A stretch of DNA of 10,144 bases from the NCBI GenBank assembly GCA_947311455.1, contig CAMZKY010000065.1, forward strand, positions 1 through 10,144, given 5' to 3'. This document shows, piece by piece, positions 1-6,053 of the stretch. The translations under genes and the position numbers were made by a program. Origin of the DNA: an uncultured Marinosulfonomonas sp. Lineage in GTDB: Bacteria; Pseudomonadota; Alphaproteobacteria; Rhodobacterales; Rhodobacteraceae. Numbering within the stretch: the first letter of the stretch is position 1; every line of letters starts with the position of its first letter. Under the pieces are notes generated by a model, which searched no databases, was not told the origin of the DNA, and was given only the letters and a program-made list of their open reading frames with translations.

Positions 1-564
1 CGCAGGAAACGGCAATTCCAGCGGCGCACGCAGCACCAATTGATTGCGCCCGTCCTCGATCAGTTTGCGGGTGATGATGTAAGGTTCCCCATACTCCGAC
101 GGCAACGCCACCTGCCCGCCCATCAATTCAGCCTTTTGCACCTCGGAAAATCCGTTCCACATGCTGTCTTCGGTAAAATCCGGCGCAGCCGCGATGCCCA
201 CCAACCCCTTGATCCGCGCAGGAATGTGCTTGGCCATCAACAGCGAAATCCAGCCGCCCATGGATGAGCCAACCAAAATCTGCGGCCCGTCCGTCAGGGC
301 CTCGATCACCTCCTGCGCATCTTGCGCCCATTCGCCAATGCATCCCTCGGTAAATTCCCCCGACGATATGCCGTGGCCCGAATAATCAAATCGCAAAAAT
401 GCACGGCCCTGTGCTTTTGCCCAGTCCTCAAGGTAAATCGCCTTGGTGCCGTCCATATCGGATTTGAATCCACCCAAAAACACCACCCCGGGCGCGGCGC
501 CATTGGTTTGGTGATAGGCGATATTGCGCCCTGTTTTGGTGGTTAGAAATTTTGCGTCTCTCAT
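1..564 (-). CDS. Alpha/beta hydrolase, ABHD10-like (3' end outside window)
   Basis: The 188 codons visible read MRDAKFLTTKTGRNIAYHQ and onward without a stop; the C-terminus lies beyond base 1. The fold is shown by an oxyanion-type LGGF segment near residues 30-33, a FDYSGHG turn at 59-65, and the nucleophile elbow GSSMGG at 99-104, where Ser101 would be the catalytic serine. The catalytic Asp and His would lie in the missing part. The arrangement resembles small serine esterases/thioesterases of the ABHD10 group found in alphaproteobacteria; the substrate cannot be told from the sequence. The start is the ATG at 564-562, preceded on the minus strand by AGAGG about eight bases upstream. It reads in the same direction as the decayed hydrolase remnant just upstream of it. 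Confidence 0.9.
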   Translation of the reverse strand, partial: MRDAKFLTTKTGRNIAYHQTNGAAPGVVFLGGFKSDMDGTKAIYLEDWAKAQGRAFLRFDYSGHGISSGEFTEGCIGEWAQDAQEVIEALTDGPQILVGSSMGGWISLLMAKHIPARIKGLVGIAAAPDFTEDSMWNGFSEVQKAELMGGQVALPSEYGEPYIITRKLIEDGRNQLVLRAPLELPFPA

Positions 565-598
565 GATCGTGCCTCTGTTGTGTTTGCCTTTTATGCGC

Positions 599-760
599 CT
601 ATCCTAACAGCTGTGCAATCACCTGATCTGTAGAAAACACCGCCCCATAGCCCATCGCCAGTGCCGCATTGGCGGCAGTGGTCTTGATCCCGACAAGAGG
701 AAACTTGCCGACATCAATGTAATCATTTTACAAATCAATGCTTATCAGTGCAGTTTTCAT
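599..760 (-). pseudogene. Remnant of a cysteine hydrolase (isochorismatase superfamily)
   Basis: Read from the ATG at 760-758 this gives MKTALISIDL-stop-NDYIDVGKFPLVG, then AANAALAMGYGAVFSTDQ and a stop at 601-599, all in one frame. The first part matches the family N-terminus (IDLQNDYF..GKFPL). Codon 11 is TAA exactly where the family has Gln, a single C-to-T change from CAA. The second part resembles the family C-terminus (..AAL.GMGYG.V.STDQ). About 140-150 middle codons, including the catalytic Lys and Cys, are missing, so this is an internal deletion plus a nonsense mutation; the family is usually about 180-200 residues. A Shine-Dalgarno-like AAGGAAA still stands before the ATG. It is divergent from the GlxA-like regulator. 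Family assignment is by recognition of the two ends only. Confidence 0.75.
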
Positions 761-849
761 TTTAGTTTCCTTTCATTTCCCCGAATCTATTGCACTGCCT
801 CGCGGCTTTTCGTAATGTCTGATATGACAAAATTCACGCCATTATCGCC

Positions 850-1767
850 ATGTCGCTGCATTTCGTAATCCTGCACTACCCCGGGGCCTCGATTGCCGCG
901 ATCGAAGGCCTGCGGGAGATGTTCATTCACGCCGCGCACCTATGTAATCGAGATGGCCTGCCGCCCCTAACCCATTCTGTTGTCTTACCTGAAAATTTGC
1001 CGCCAGAATTGCCCGCCGCCGCCATCCTGCCGCCTGCATTTAACAATCGCCATTACCTTACCCCCGATCCTGCCGTTCAGGATTGGCTAACCAATGCCAA
1101 CAGAAAATCCTGCGTGTTGGCGTCGGCCTGCGCGGGGGCGTTTTACCTGTCGTCCGCGGGCGTGCTTGACGGGCGGCGGGTTACAACCCATTGGGCGCTT
1201 GAAAGGGATTTGCGCACCCGCACCCCGCTGGCCATCATCGACATTGGCGAAATCTTGATCACTGACGGCAACATCATCACAGCAGGTGGAATGCTGTCAT
1301 GGATTGATCTGGCGCTAGAGCTTGTGGCACGCACGCTATCCCCCGAAATCATGCGCGAATTGGGCCGACATTTTGTGGTTGATACCGGACACCGCGAACA
1401 ACGCTATTATCGGGGGTTCGCCCCGAATACCGATCACAGTGACGCGCCGATCAAACACGCCCAAACTCTGATGGAACGCACCTTTGCCGCGCCGATCCGC
1501 ATTTCCGAACTGGCCAAAACCATTGGCCTGACGGAACGCACATTTCTGCGCCGGTTTGAAAAGGCCACACATCTAACACCGCTAGCTTATGTGCAGAGCC
1601 TGCGCATTCAATCCGCCCAAACCGCGCTTGAAACCACCTCCGCTGCGGTGGAGCAGATTTCCTACATGGTTGGCTACGAAAACCCCAATGCGTTTCGCAA
1701 ATTATTCAAACGCGAGATCGGGCTTTCCCCCTCTCAATACCGTCAAAGGCTAAAACGGCGGCCATAA
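850..1767 (+). CDS. GlxA-type transcriptional regulator (DJ-1/PfpI-like domain plus AraC HTH)
   Basis: A 305-residue DNA-binding regulator. The N-terminal half (about 3-185) is the DJ-1/PfpI-like domain of GlxA proteins: it opens with FVILHYPGASIAAIEGLREMF, and has the typical Cys elbow ASACAGAF with Cys94, followed by LDGRRVTTHW. In this subfamily the domain is thought to sense a ligand rather than act as an amidase. The last 100 residues are an AraC/XylS domain with two helix-turn-helix units: ISELAKTIGLTERTFLRRFE, then VEQISYMVGYENPNAFRKLF with the closing GLSPSQYRQRLKR. The ATG has no clear Shine-Dalgarno, and ATGs at 815 and 824 are out of frame and close quickly, so translation may be weak or leaderless. 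It faces the decayed cysteine hydrolase, its likely former target; what it controls now is unknown. Confidence 0.9.
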   Translation: MSLHFVILHYPGASIAAIEGLREMFIHAAHLCNRDGLPPLTHSVVLPENLPPELPAAAILPPAFNNRHYLTPDPAVQDWLTNANRKSCVLASACAGAFYLSSAGVLDGRRVTTHWALERDLRTRTPLAIIDIGEILITDGNIITAGGMLSWIDLALELVARTLSPEIMRELGRHFVVDTGHREQRYYRGFAPNTDHSDAPIKHAQTLMERTFAAPIRISELAKTIGLTERTFLRRFEKATHLTPLAYVQSLRIQSAQTALETTSAAVEQISYMVGYENPNAFRKLFKREIGLSPSQYRQRLKRRP

Positions 1768-1769
1768 AA

Positions 1770-1813
1770 TTTGCCATACGTTTGCCATACGTTTGCCATA
1801 CGCTTGCCATACA
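1770..1813 (+). repeat. Four tandem copies of an 11-bp unit (TTTGCCATACG)
   Basis: Three perfect copies of TTTGCCATACG stand head to tail at 1770-1780, 1781-1791 and 1792-1802, followed by a fourth, CTTGCCATACA, at 1803-1813 with changes at its first and last base. The array begins three bases after the stop codon of the GlxA-like gene and ends about 25 bases before a TTGACA hexamer upstream of thrS. The unit is close to one helical turn, so all copies would face the same side of the DNA. It could be a regulator-binding array or simple slippage expansion; nothing in the sequence decides which. Confidence 0.9.
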
Positions 1814-1837
1814 GCGATTTTCATTGATTTGCGACGG

Positions 1838-1866
1838 TTGACATTGCCGATTCAGCGGTTCAAAAC
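1838..1866 (+). promoter_or_regulatory. Candidate sigma-70 promoter of thrS
   Basis: A perfect -35 hexamer TTGACA lies at 1838-1843. With a 17-base spacer the -10 would be CAAAAC at 1861-1866, a weak match (three of six). It lies 64 bases before the thrS start. No T-box anticodon/antiterminator layout was recognised in the leader; a small GGCGC/GCGCC hairpin at 1891-1907 sits just before the ribosome binding site. Confidence 0.45.
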
Positions 1867-1929
1867 ACCCCCGACCTTTACCCGCAACCGGGCGCTTGGT
1901 AGGCGCCAAACCGACGAGGAGCGCCCAAG

Positions 1930-3876
1930 ATGGCCCAAATCTCACTCACATTTCCTGACGGCACAAAACGCGACGTAGACGCTGGTATTACCCCGCTTGA
2001 AATCGCTGAAAGCATTTCCAATTCCCTGCGCAAAAAGGCCATTTCCGCCACGGTGAACGGCCAGCATTGGGATCTGCAATGGCCGATCGAAAATGATGCC
2101 GAAATCGCCATTCATACGATGAAAGACGACGATCAGGCACTGGAACTGATCCGCCACGATTGCGCCCATATCATGGCCCGCGCGGTGCAGGAATTATGGC
2201 CTGACGTGCAGGTCACCATTGGGCCTGTGATCAAAAACGGCTGGTATTATGATTTTGATCGTGAAGAACCGTTTGTGCCCGAAGATTTGGCACTGATTGA
2301 GAAAAAGATGAAAGAAATCATCAACTTGCGTGATCCCGTGCGCACCGAAATCTGGGATCGCCCGCGCGCCATCCAGCATTATCAGGACAAAGGCGAGCCT
2401 TATAAGGTGGAGCTGATCGAAAGCATCCCGGGTGATGAACCGCTGCGCATGTATTGGCATGGCGAGTGGCAGGATCTGTGCCGTGGCCCGCATTTGCAGC
2501 ACACCGGCCAAATTCAGGGCGATGCGTTTAAACTGATGTCTATTGCGGGTGCATACTGGCGCGGCGACAGTGATCGCGCCATGTTGCAACGGATTTACGG
2601 GGTGGCGTTCCAGAACAAACAAGGCCTGAAAAAACACCTTGTTATGTTAGAAGAAGCCGCCAAACGCGATCACCGCAAGCTGGGCCGCGAAATGGATCTG
2701 TTCCACATGCAGGAAGAGGCTCCCGGGCAAGTGTTCTGGCATCCCAACGGCTGGCGCATCTACACCACCCTGCAAGACTACATGCGCCGCCGCCAAGACG
2801 CCGAAGGCTATGTCGAAGTCAACACCCCACAAGTGGTGGATCGCAAATTATGGGAAGCCTCGGGTCACTGGGAAAAGTATCAGGAAAACATGTTTATCGT
2901 CGAAGTGGACGAAGAGCACGCGCGGGAAAAGGCTATAAATGCTTTAAAACCAATGAATTGCCCCTGCCATGTACAAATCTTTAACCAAGGCCTGAAATCC
3001 TATCGCGACCTGCCAATCCGCATGGCCGAGTTTGGATCGTGCAACCGGTATGAGCCTTCGGGTGCCCTGCATGGCATCATGCGGGTGCGCGGGTTTACGC
3101 AGGATGACGCCCATATTTTCTGTGCCGAAGCCGATATCGAAGAAGAAACCAAGCTGTTCATCGACATGCTGGCGCGGATTTACAAAGACCTCGGGTTTGA
3201 AAAATTCAGCGTCAAGTTTTCCGATCGCCCCGACACCCGCGCCGGCTCGGACGAGGTCTGGGATAAAGCCGAAGCCGCATTGATGTCCGCCACCAAAGCC
3301 GCCGGTTATGATTTTGATCTGAACCCCGGTGAAGGCGCCTTTTATGGCCCGAAACTGGAGTTTGTCCTGACCGACGCCATTGGCCGCGATTGGCAATGTG
3401 GCACGCTTCAGGTGGATTTTGTGCTGCCCGAACGGCTTGACGCCACCTATATCGGCGAAGACGGGGACAAACACCGCCCTGTGATGCTGCACCGCGCCAT
3501 TCTGGGCAGTTTCGAGCGCTTTATCGGCATCCTGATCGAAAGCCACGCAGGACGCCTACCGTTCTGGCTGGCCCCACGTCAGGTGGTGGTGGCCGCGATT
3601 GTGTCTGACGCCAATGACTACGTCTATGAGGTGGTTGCAGCCCTGCAAGCCGCCGGTATCCGCGCCGAGGCCGATATTCGCAACGAAAAGATCAATTACA
3701 AGGTCCGCGAACATTCATTGGCGAAAGTGCCTGCCATTTTGGCTGTGGGTATGAAAGAAGTCGAAGACAAAACCGTCACCATTCGCCGCCTTGGCGAAAA
3801 GCAAACAAAGGTCGTTTCGCTTGAGGATGCAGTAACATCCCTGTCACTTGAAGCCACACCGCCTGATTTGGCTTAA
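1930..3876 (+). CDS. thrS: Threonyl-tRNA synthetase
   Basis: Class II aminoacyl-tRNA synthetase that joins threonine to tRNA-Thr in the cytoplasm; 648 residues, a normal bacterial length. Residues 1-62 form the TGS domain. The editing domain that removes mischarged serine has its metal-type pattern His76/His80 (RHDCAHIMA) and Cys184/His188 (DLCRGPH). The catalytic core carries the zinc ligands Cys344 (KPMNCPCH), His395 (DDAHIFC) and His521 (MLHRAILGSFERF), each ten residues beyond the E. coli positions 334, 385 and 511. Motif 2 is seen in MAEFGSCNRYEPSGALHG and motif 3 around ILGSFERFIG. The anticodon-binding domain fills the last 110 residues. GAGGAG at 1916-1921, eight bases before the ATG, supports the start. 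All key residues are present. It appears to be transcribed alone. Confidence 0.98.
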   Translation: MAQISLTFPDGTKRDVDAGITPLEIAESISNSLRKKAISATVNGQHWDLQWPIENDAEIAIHTMKDDDQALELIRHDCAHIMARAVQELWPDVQVTIGPVIKNGWYYDFDREEPFVPEDLALIEKKMKEIINLRDPVRTEIWDRPRAIQHYQDKGEPYKVELIESIPGDEPLRMYWHGEWQDLCRGPHLQHTGQIQGDAFKLMSIAGAYWRGDSDRAMLQRIYGVAFQNKQGLKKHLVMLEEAAKRDHRKLGREMDLFHMQEEAPGQVFWHPNGWRIYTTLQDYMRRRQDAEGYVEVNTPQVVDRKLWEASGHWEKYQENMFIVEVDEEHAREKAINALKPMNCPCHVQIFNQGLKSYRDLPIRMAEFGSCNRYEPSGALHGIMRVRGFTQDDAHIFCAEADIEEETKLFIDMLARIYKDLGFEKFSVKFSDRPDTRAGSDEVWDKAEAALMSATKAAGYDFDLNPGEGAFYGPKLEFVLTDAIGRDWQCGTLQVDFVLPERLDATYIGEDGDKHRPVMLHRAILGSFERFIGILIESHAGRLPFWLAPRQVVVAAIVSDANDYVYEVVAALQAAGIRAEADIRNEKINYKVREHSLAKVPAILAVGMKEVEDKTVTIRRLGEKQTKVVSLEDAVTSLSLEATPPDLA

Positions 3877-3881
3877 TAATT

Positions 3882-3914
3882 TTGTAACATTTCCGCCTCC
3901 TGCGTTGTAACATT
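3882..3914 (+). repeat. Direct repeat TTGTAACATT (two copies)
   Basis: TTGTAACATT occurs at 3882-3891 and again at 3905-3914, 23 bases apart start to start, each followed by TCC or TTCC. The second copy lies in the loop of the neighbouring hairpin. The pair lies between the thrS stop codon and the bufferin-type operon. GTAAC is the sort of core seen in -35 elements of some ECF sigma factor promoters, but I could not find a consistently spaced -10 for both copies, so only the repeat itself is claimed. Confidence 0.7.
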
Positions 3915-3928
3915 CCAGCGCAGGAGGC
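3895..3928 (+). terminator. 10-bp inverted repeat after thrS; weak terminator or leader hairpin
   Basis: GCCTCCTGCG (3895-3904) and CGCAGGAGGC (3919-3928) are perfectly complementary around a 14-base loop. The hairpin begins 19 bases after the thrS stop, where a terminator is expected, but no T-tract follows on either strand, so intrinsic termination would be poor. The right arm contains AGGAGG, the best Shine-Dalgarno sequence in the region, which stands six bases before an ATG at 3934. The hairpin may therefore act on translation of that short frame or as an mRNA 3'-end stabiliser. Confidence 0.5.
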
Positions 3929-3933
3929 TTGAA

Positions 3934-3981
3934 ATGCGCAATTTCCGCATGATTCTGCGGCTTCTACCTGACATATTCTAA
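3934..3981 (+). CDS. Possible 15-residue leader peptide upstream of the bufferin-type operon
   Basis: ATG at 3934 opens a frame of 15 codons, MRNFRMILRLLPDIF, closed by TAA. It is preceded by AGGAGG with six bases of spacing, a better ribosome binding site than those of the genes that follow. That site is locked in the right arm of the 3895-3928 hairpin. Inverted repeats also lie within the frame (GAAAT/ATTTC at 3931-3945; CCGCA/TGCGG at 3945-3960). It ends 108 bases before bufA. There is no run of a single amino acid that would suggest classical amino-acid attenuation. A frame this short can arise by chance; the ribosome binding site is the only positive evidence. Confidence 0.3.
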   Translation: MRNFRMILRLLPDIF

Positions 3982-3986
3982 CGCCC

Positions 3987-3999
3987 GCGTGATACACGC
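3987..3999 (+). promoter_or_regulatory. Dyad GCGTG-ATA-CACGC in the bufA leader
   Basis: A perfect five-base inverted repeat with a three-base centre lies about 90 bases before the bufA start. Its size and symmetry fit a dimeric repressor site, but no regulator is encoded nearby to pair with it. No convincing -35/-10 pair was found between 3982 and 4075. Confidence 0.3.
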
Positions 4000-4089
4000 C
4001 GATGTGAGTGGATGGAATTGGTTGCTTGTTTGTATGTTGTTTTCACGCCGCAAAACGCGGTTGACTTACACAAACAAAGGATCAACTCT

Positions 4090-4380
4090 ATGTCTATTCA
4101 CGTTAAATCTCTTGCCGTTGCTGGCGCTGTTGCTGCTGCTCTTACCACTCTGGCTGTGGCCCCAGCTTCTGCTGGCGCAAAAGAAAAATGCTACGGCGTT
4201 GCACTGGCAGGCGAAAATGATTGCAAAGCCGGCCCCGGCACAACATGCGCGGGTTCTTCCAAAGTTGATTACCAAGGGAATGCCTTCAAAATGGTTCCAG
4301 CAGGCACATGCGAAACAACAATGCTTCCAGGTGATCGCGCCGGTTCTTTGACAGAACTGAAACGCGACGTTCCTGCCTAG
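4090..4380 (+). CDS. bufA: Bufferin-type precursor peptide (DUF2282), exported, four Cys
   Basis: A 96-residue precursor. Residues 1-28 are a Sec-type signal peptide (Lys6, hydrophobic Ala/Val/Leu core, ending APASA), with likely cleavage before Gly29. The mature part has the DUF2282 pattern: KEKCYGVALAGENDC, then TTCAGSS, VDYQGNAFKMVPAGTC. The four cysteines are Cys34, Cys45, Cys53 and Cys74. In characterised bufferins, cysteines of this precursor are converted by a DUF692 enzyme into 5-thiooxazole groups and the exported product binds copper; which cysteines are modified here cannot be read from sequence. The start was chosen for AAAGGA at 4076-4081, eight bases before the ATG; an in-frame ATG at 4012 would add 26 residues ahead of the signal peptide and was rejected. 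bufB, bufC and a DoxX gene follow. An intrinsic terminator lies ten bases after the stop codon. Confidence 0.9.
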   Translation: MSIHVKSLAVAGAVAAALTTLAVAPASAGAKEKCYGVALAGENDCKAGPGTTCAGSSKVDYQGNAFKMVPAGTCETTMLPGDRAGSLTELKRDVPA

Positions 4381-4389
4381 TTTCTGATT

Positions 4390-4420
4390 GCGCTCCTACC
4401 TGTTAGGGGCGCATTTTTTT
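4390..4420 (+). terminator. Intrinsic terminator/attenuator between bufA and bufB
   Basis: GCGCTCCTA (4390-4398) pairs with TAGGGGCGC (4404-4412), nine base pairs with one G-U, around the loop CCTGT, and is followed by A and seven Ts (4414-4420). This is a textbook Rho-independent terminator. It lies inside the operon, 26 bases before the bufB start, so partial read-through would give much precursor mRNA and little enzyme mRNA. Full termination would need a separate promoter for bufB, for which there is almost no room. Confidence 0.85.
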
Positions 4421-4445
4421 GCAATTTCCAGGATAGAGAATTGCC

Positions 4446-5300
4446 ATGCCCCCTTCCCCCGATATGACCAGATTGCCAAACCGGCCCGGTGTTGGCTATA
4501 AACCGCAACATTTCGCAGGCATCATGGAAAACGCAGGTCAGGTTGAATGGCTTGAAATCCATGCGGAAAATTACACGGGCGATGGTGGCCGCCCTTTGGC
4601 GCAATTGCGTGCGCTGGCAGAAATATTTCCATTTTCTGTGCATGGTGTTGGCCTATCGATTGGCGGCGAAGCGCCGCTTGACCCTGATCATCTGGCCCGT
4701 TTGAAACATCTGTGCGATTGGCTGAAGCCTGCCAGCTTTTCCGAACATCTTGCATGGTCTACCCACGACACCCATTTCATGAATGATCTGCTGCCCCTGC
4801 CCTATACCGATGAAACCCTCGCACGCGTCAGCGATCATGTTGCACAGGTGCAAGACACGCTTGGGCGCAAAATGCTGCTTGAAAATCCGTCGTCCTATCT
4901 GGCATTTGCTGAATCCACCTATCAGGAACCTGATTTTCTGGCCAAAGTGGTGGCACGCACCGGATGTGGCCTGTTGCTGGATGTGAACAACGTGTTTATT
5001 TCCGCCAACAATCAAAAAACCAGCCCACAAGATTACATCGATGCCTTTGCCCATGAATATGTGGGCGAAATCCATTTGGGTGGTCATCACGCCGATGAAG
5101 ACGATCAAGGCAATCTGTTATTAATCGACAGCCACGGCCACCCCGTTGTTGATCCGGTTTGGGCGCTATATGAATACACGCTGGAAAAATCCGGCCCCAA
5201 ACCCAGCCTGATTGAATGGGATGACAATATCCCCGATTGGCCAGAGCTGGAATCCGAGGCGGGGCGCGCAGCTCAAATTCTGGATGGGCAAACGACATGA
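4446..5300 (+). CDS. bufB: DUF692 multinuclear non-heme iron oxidase (bufferin maturation enzyme)
   Basis: A 284-residue TIM-barrel enzyme of the MbnB/TglH/BufB family (MNIO), which uses two or three iron ions and oxygen to remodel cysteines in a partner peptide. Family motifs in order: GVGYKPQH (15-22), WLEIHAENY (35-43), FSVHGVGLSIGG (63-74), FSEHLAW (98-104), LLENPSSY (144-151), LLLDVNNV (176-183), EIHLGGHH (208-215), IDSHGHPV (227-234) and LIEWDDNIP (255-263). The conserved His, Glu, Asp and Asn residues expected to hold the irons are all present. The expected substrate is the product of the gene just upstream. The ribosome binding site is modest (AGGA at 4430-4433, GAGAA at 4436-4440); ATG 4464 is a possible alternative start that would drop six residues ahead of the conserved part. 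The stop overlaps the bufC start (ATGA). Confidence 0.93.
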   Translation: MPPSPDMTRLPNRPGVGYKPQHFAGIMENAGQVEWLEIHAENYTGDGGRPLAQLRALAEIFPFSVHGVGLSIGGEAPLDPDHLARLKHLCDWLKPASFSEHLAWSTHDTHFMNDLLPLPYTDETLARVSDHVAQVQDTLGRKMLLENPSSYLAFAESTYQEPDFLAKVVARTGCGLLLDVNNVFISANNQKTSPQDYIDAFAHEYVGEIHLGGHHADEDDQGNLLLIDSHGHPVVDPVWALYEYTLEKSGPKPSLIEWDDNIPDWPELESEAGRAAQILDGQTT

Positions 5301-6043
5301 GCGTTTCACAAACCCAGTTCATCACCGCGGTGCTTGACCCGCTGATCGGTGCCCCCGACGGGTTGATTGACCCAAATGGCAACCCTGCCGGAAAACGCTT
5401 TGATGTTTATCGCAACAATGTGGTGGCCAGCCTGTCTGACGCGCTTGAGGTTGCGTTTCCGGTGGTGCAAAAACTGGTCGGAGACGTATTTTTCCGCGCC
5501 ATGGCAGGGGTTTACCTGCGCCGACACCCCCCCACCACCCCGCTACTGATGTTTTACGGCGAATATTTTGCCGATTTTCTAGCCGGATTTGAACCCGTTG
5601 CGCAGCTGCAATATCTGCCCGATGTCGCCCGTCTGGAATACGCGCAGCGCATCTCCTATCACGCCGCAGATGCCAAACCGATTGACCCGGCAATATTGCA
5701 AAAAATCACCCCCGATGCCCTTATGGCGTCGCATTTCACAATTGCCCCCGCCGTGCAACTGATCCGCTCAGATTGGCCCATCGCCGCGATCTGGTATGAA
5801 AACATGGACGAAACCGCGCCAAAATCCCAAAATCGCGCCGAAGATGTGCTAATCACACGGCCAGAGTTTGACCCGCAAATCATCTCCCTGCCTGCCGGAT
5901 CAGCCGCGTTCGTGCACAGCTTAATGACAGGTGCACCCCTATCCGAGGCCTTGAAACAAGGCACCATAGCCAATGCATCGTTTAATTTTTCCGAAATTCT
6001 GGGGGTTTTACTGACTGGTGCGGCGATCATCGACATAACCTAA
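5297..6043 (+). CDS. bufC: DUF2063 partner protein of the DUF692 enzyme (HvfC/BufC family)
   Basis: A 248-residue soluble protein. The N-terminal DUF2063 domain is recognised by FDVYRNNV (35-42), FPVVQKLVGD (53-62), FYGEYFADFL (85-94) and YLPDVARLEYA (105-115). The C-terminal part (about 135-248) is less conserved and matches the second domain of this family by position only. In related systems (MbnC, BufC) the partner recruits the precursor peptide to the DUF692 oxidase. The start ATG at 5297 overlaps the bufB stop codon in ATGA; there is no strong Shine-Dalgarno, so translational coupling to bufB is likely and would give roughly equal amounts of the two. An in-frame upstream ATG at 5237 lies deep within bufB and was rejected. 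Confidence 0.9.
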   Translation: MSVSQTQFITAVLDPLIGAPDGLIDPNGNPAGKRFDVYRNNVVASLSDALEVAFPVVQKLVGDVFFRAMAGVYLRRHPPTTPLLMFYGEYFADFLAGFEPVAQLQYLPDVARLEYAQRISYHAADAKPIDPAILQKITPDALMASHFTIAPAVQLIRSDWPIAAIWYENMDETAPKSQNRAEDVLITRPEFDPQIISLPAGSAAFVHSLMTGAPLSEALKQGTIANASFNFSEILGVLLTGAAIIDIT

Positions 6044-6053
6044 AGGACACACC

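Noticed and set aside
1770..1813. CRISPR array or plasmid-type iterons
   Set aside because: The 11-bp units have no spacers, no cas or rep gene is present, and the setting is chromosomal.
1838..1929. T-box or other riboswitch in front of thrS
   Set aside because: The leader is under 100 bases, lacks the specifier loop and antiterminator layout, and T-boxes are not expected in this group.
2194..2637. 147-codon open frame antisense to the thrS editing domain
   Set aside because: Shadow of a certain gene; no recognisable motif.
2944..3546. 200-codon open frame antisense to thrS
   Set aside because: It lies wholly within the conserved catalytic core of thrS, has no ribosome binding site of note and reads as low-complexity shadow protein.
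3989..4351. 120-codon frame overlapping bufA on the same strand, with a Leu-rich stretch
   Set aside because: It is the out-of-frame reading of the bufA signal peptide; the bufA frame has the family motifs, signal peptide and ribosome binding site.
4653..5108. 151-codon open frame antisense to bufB
   Set aside because: bufB is firmly identified in the opposite strand by its full set of DUF692 motifs.
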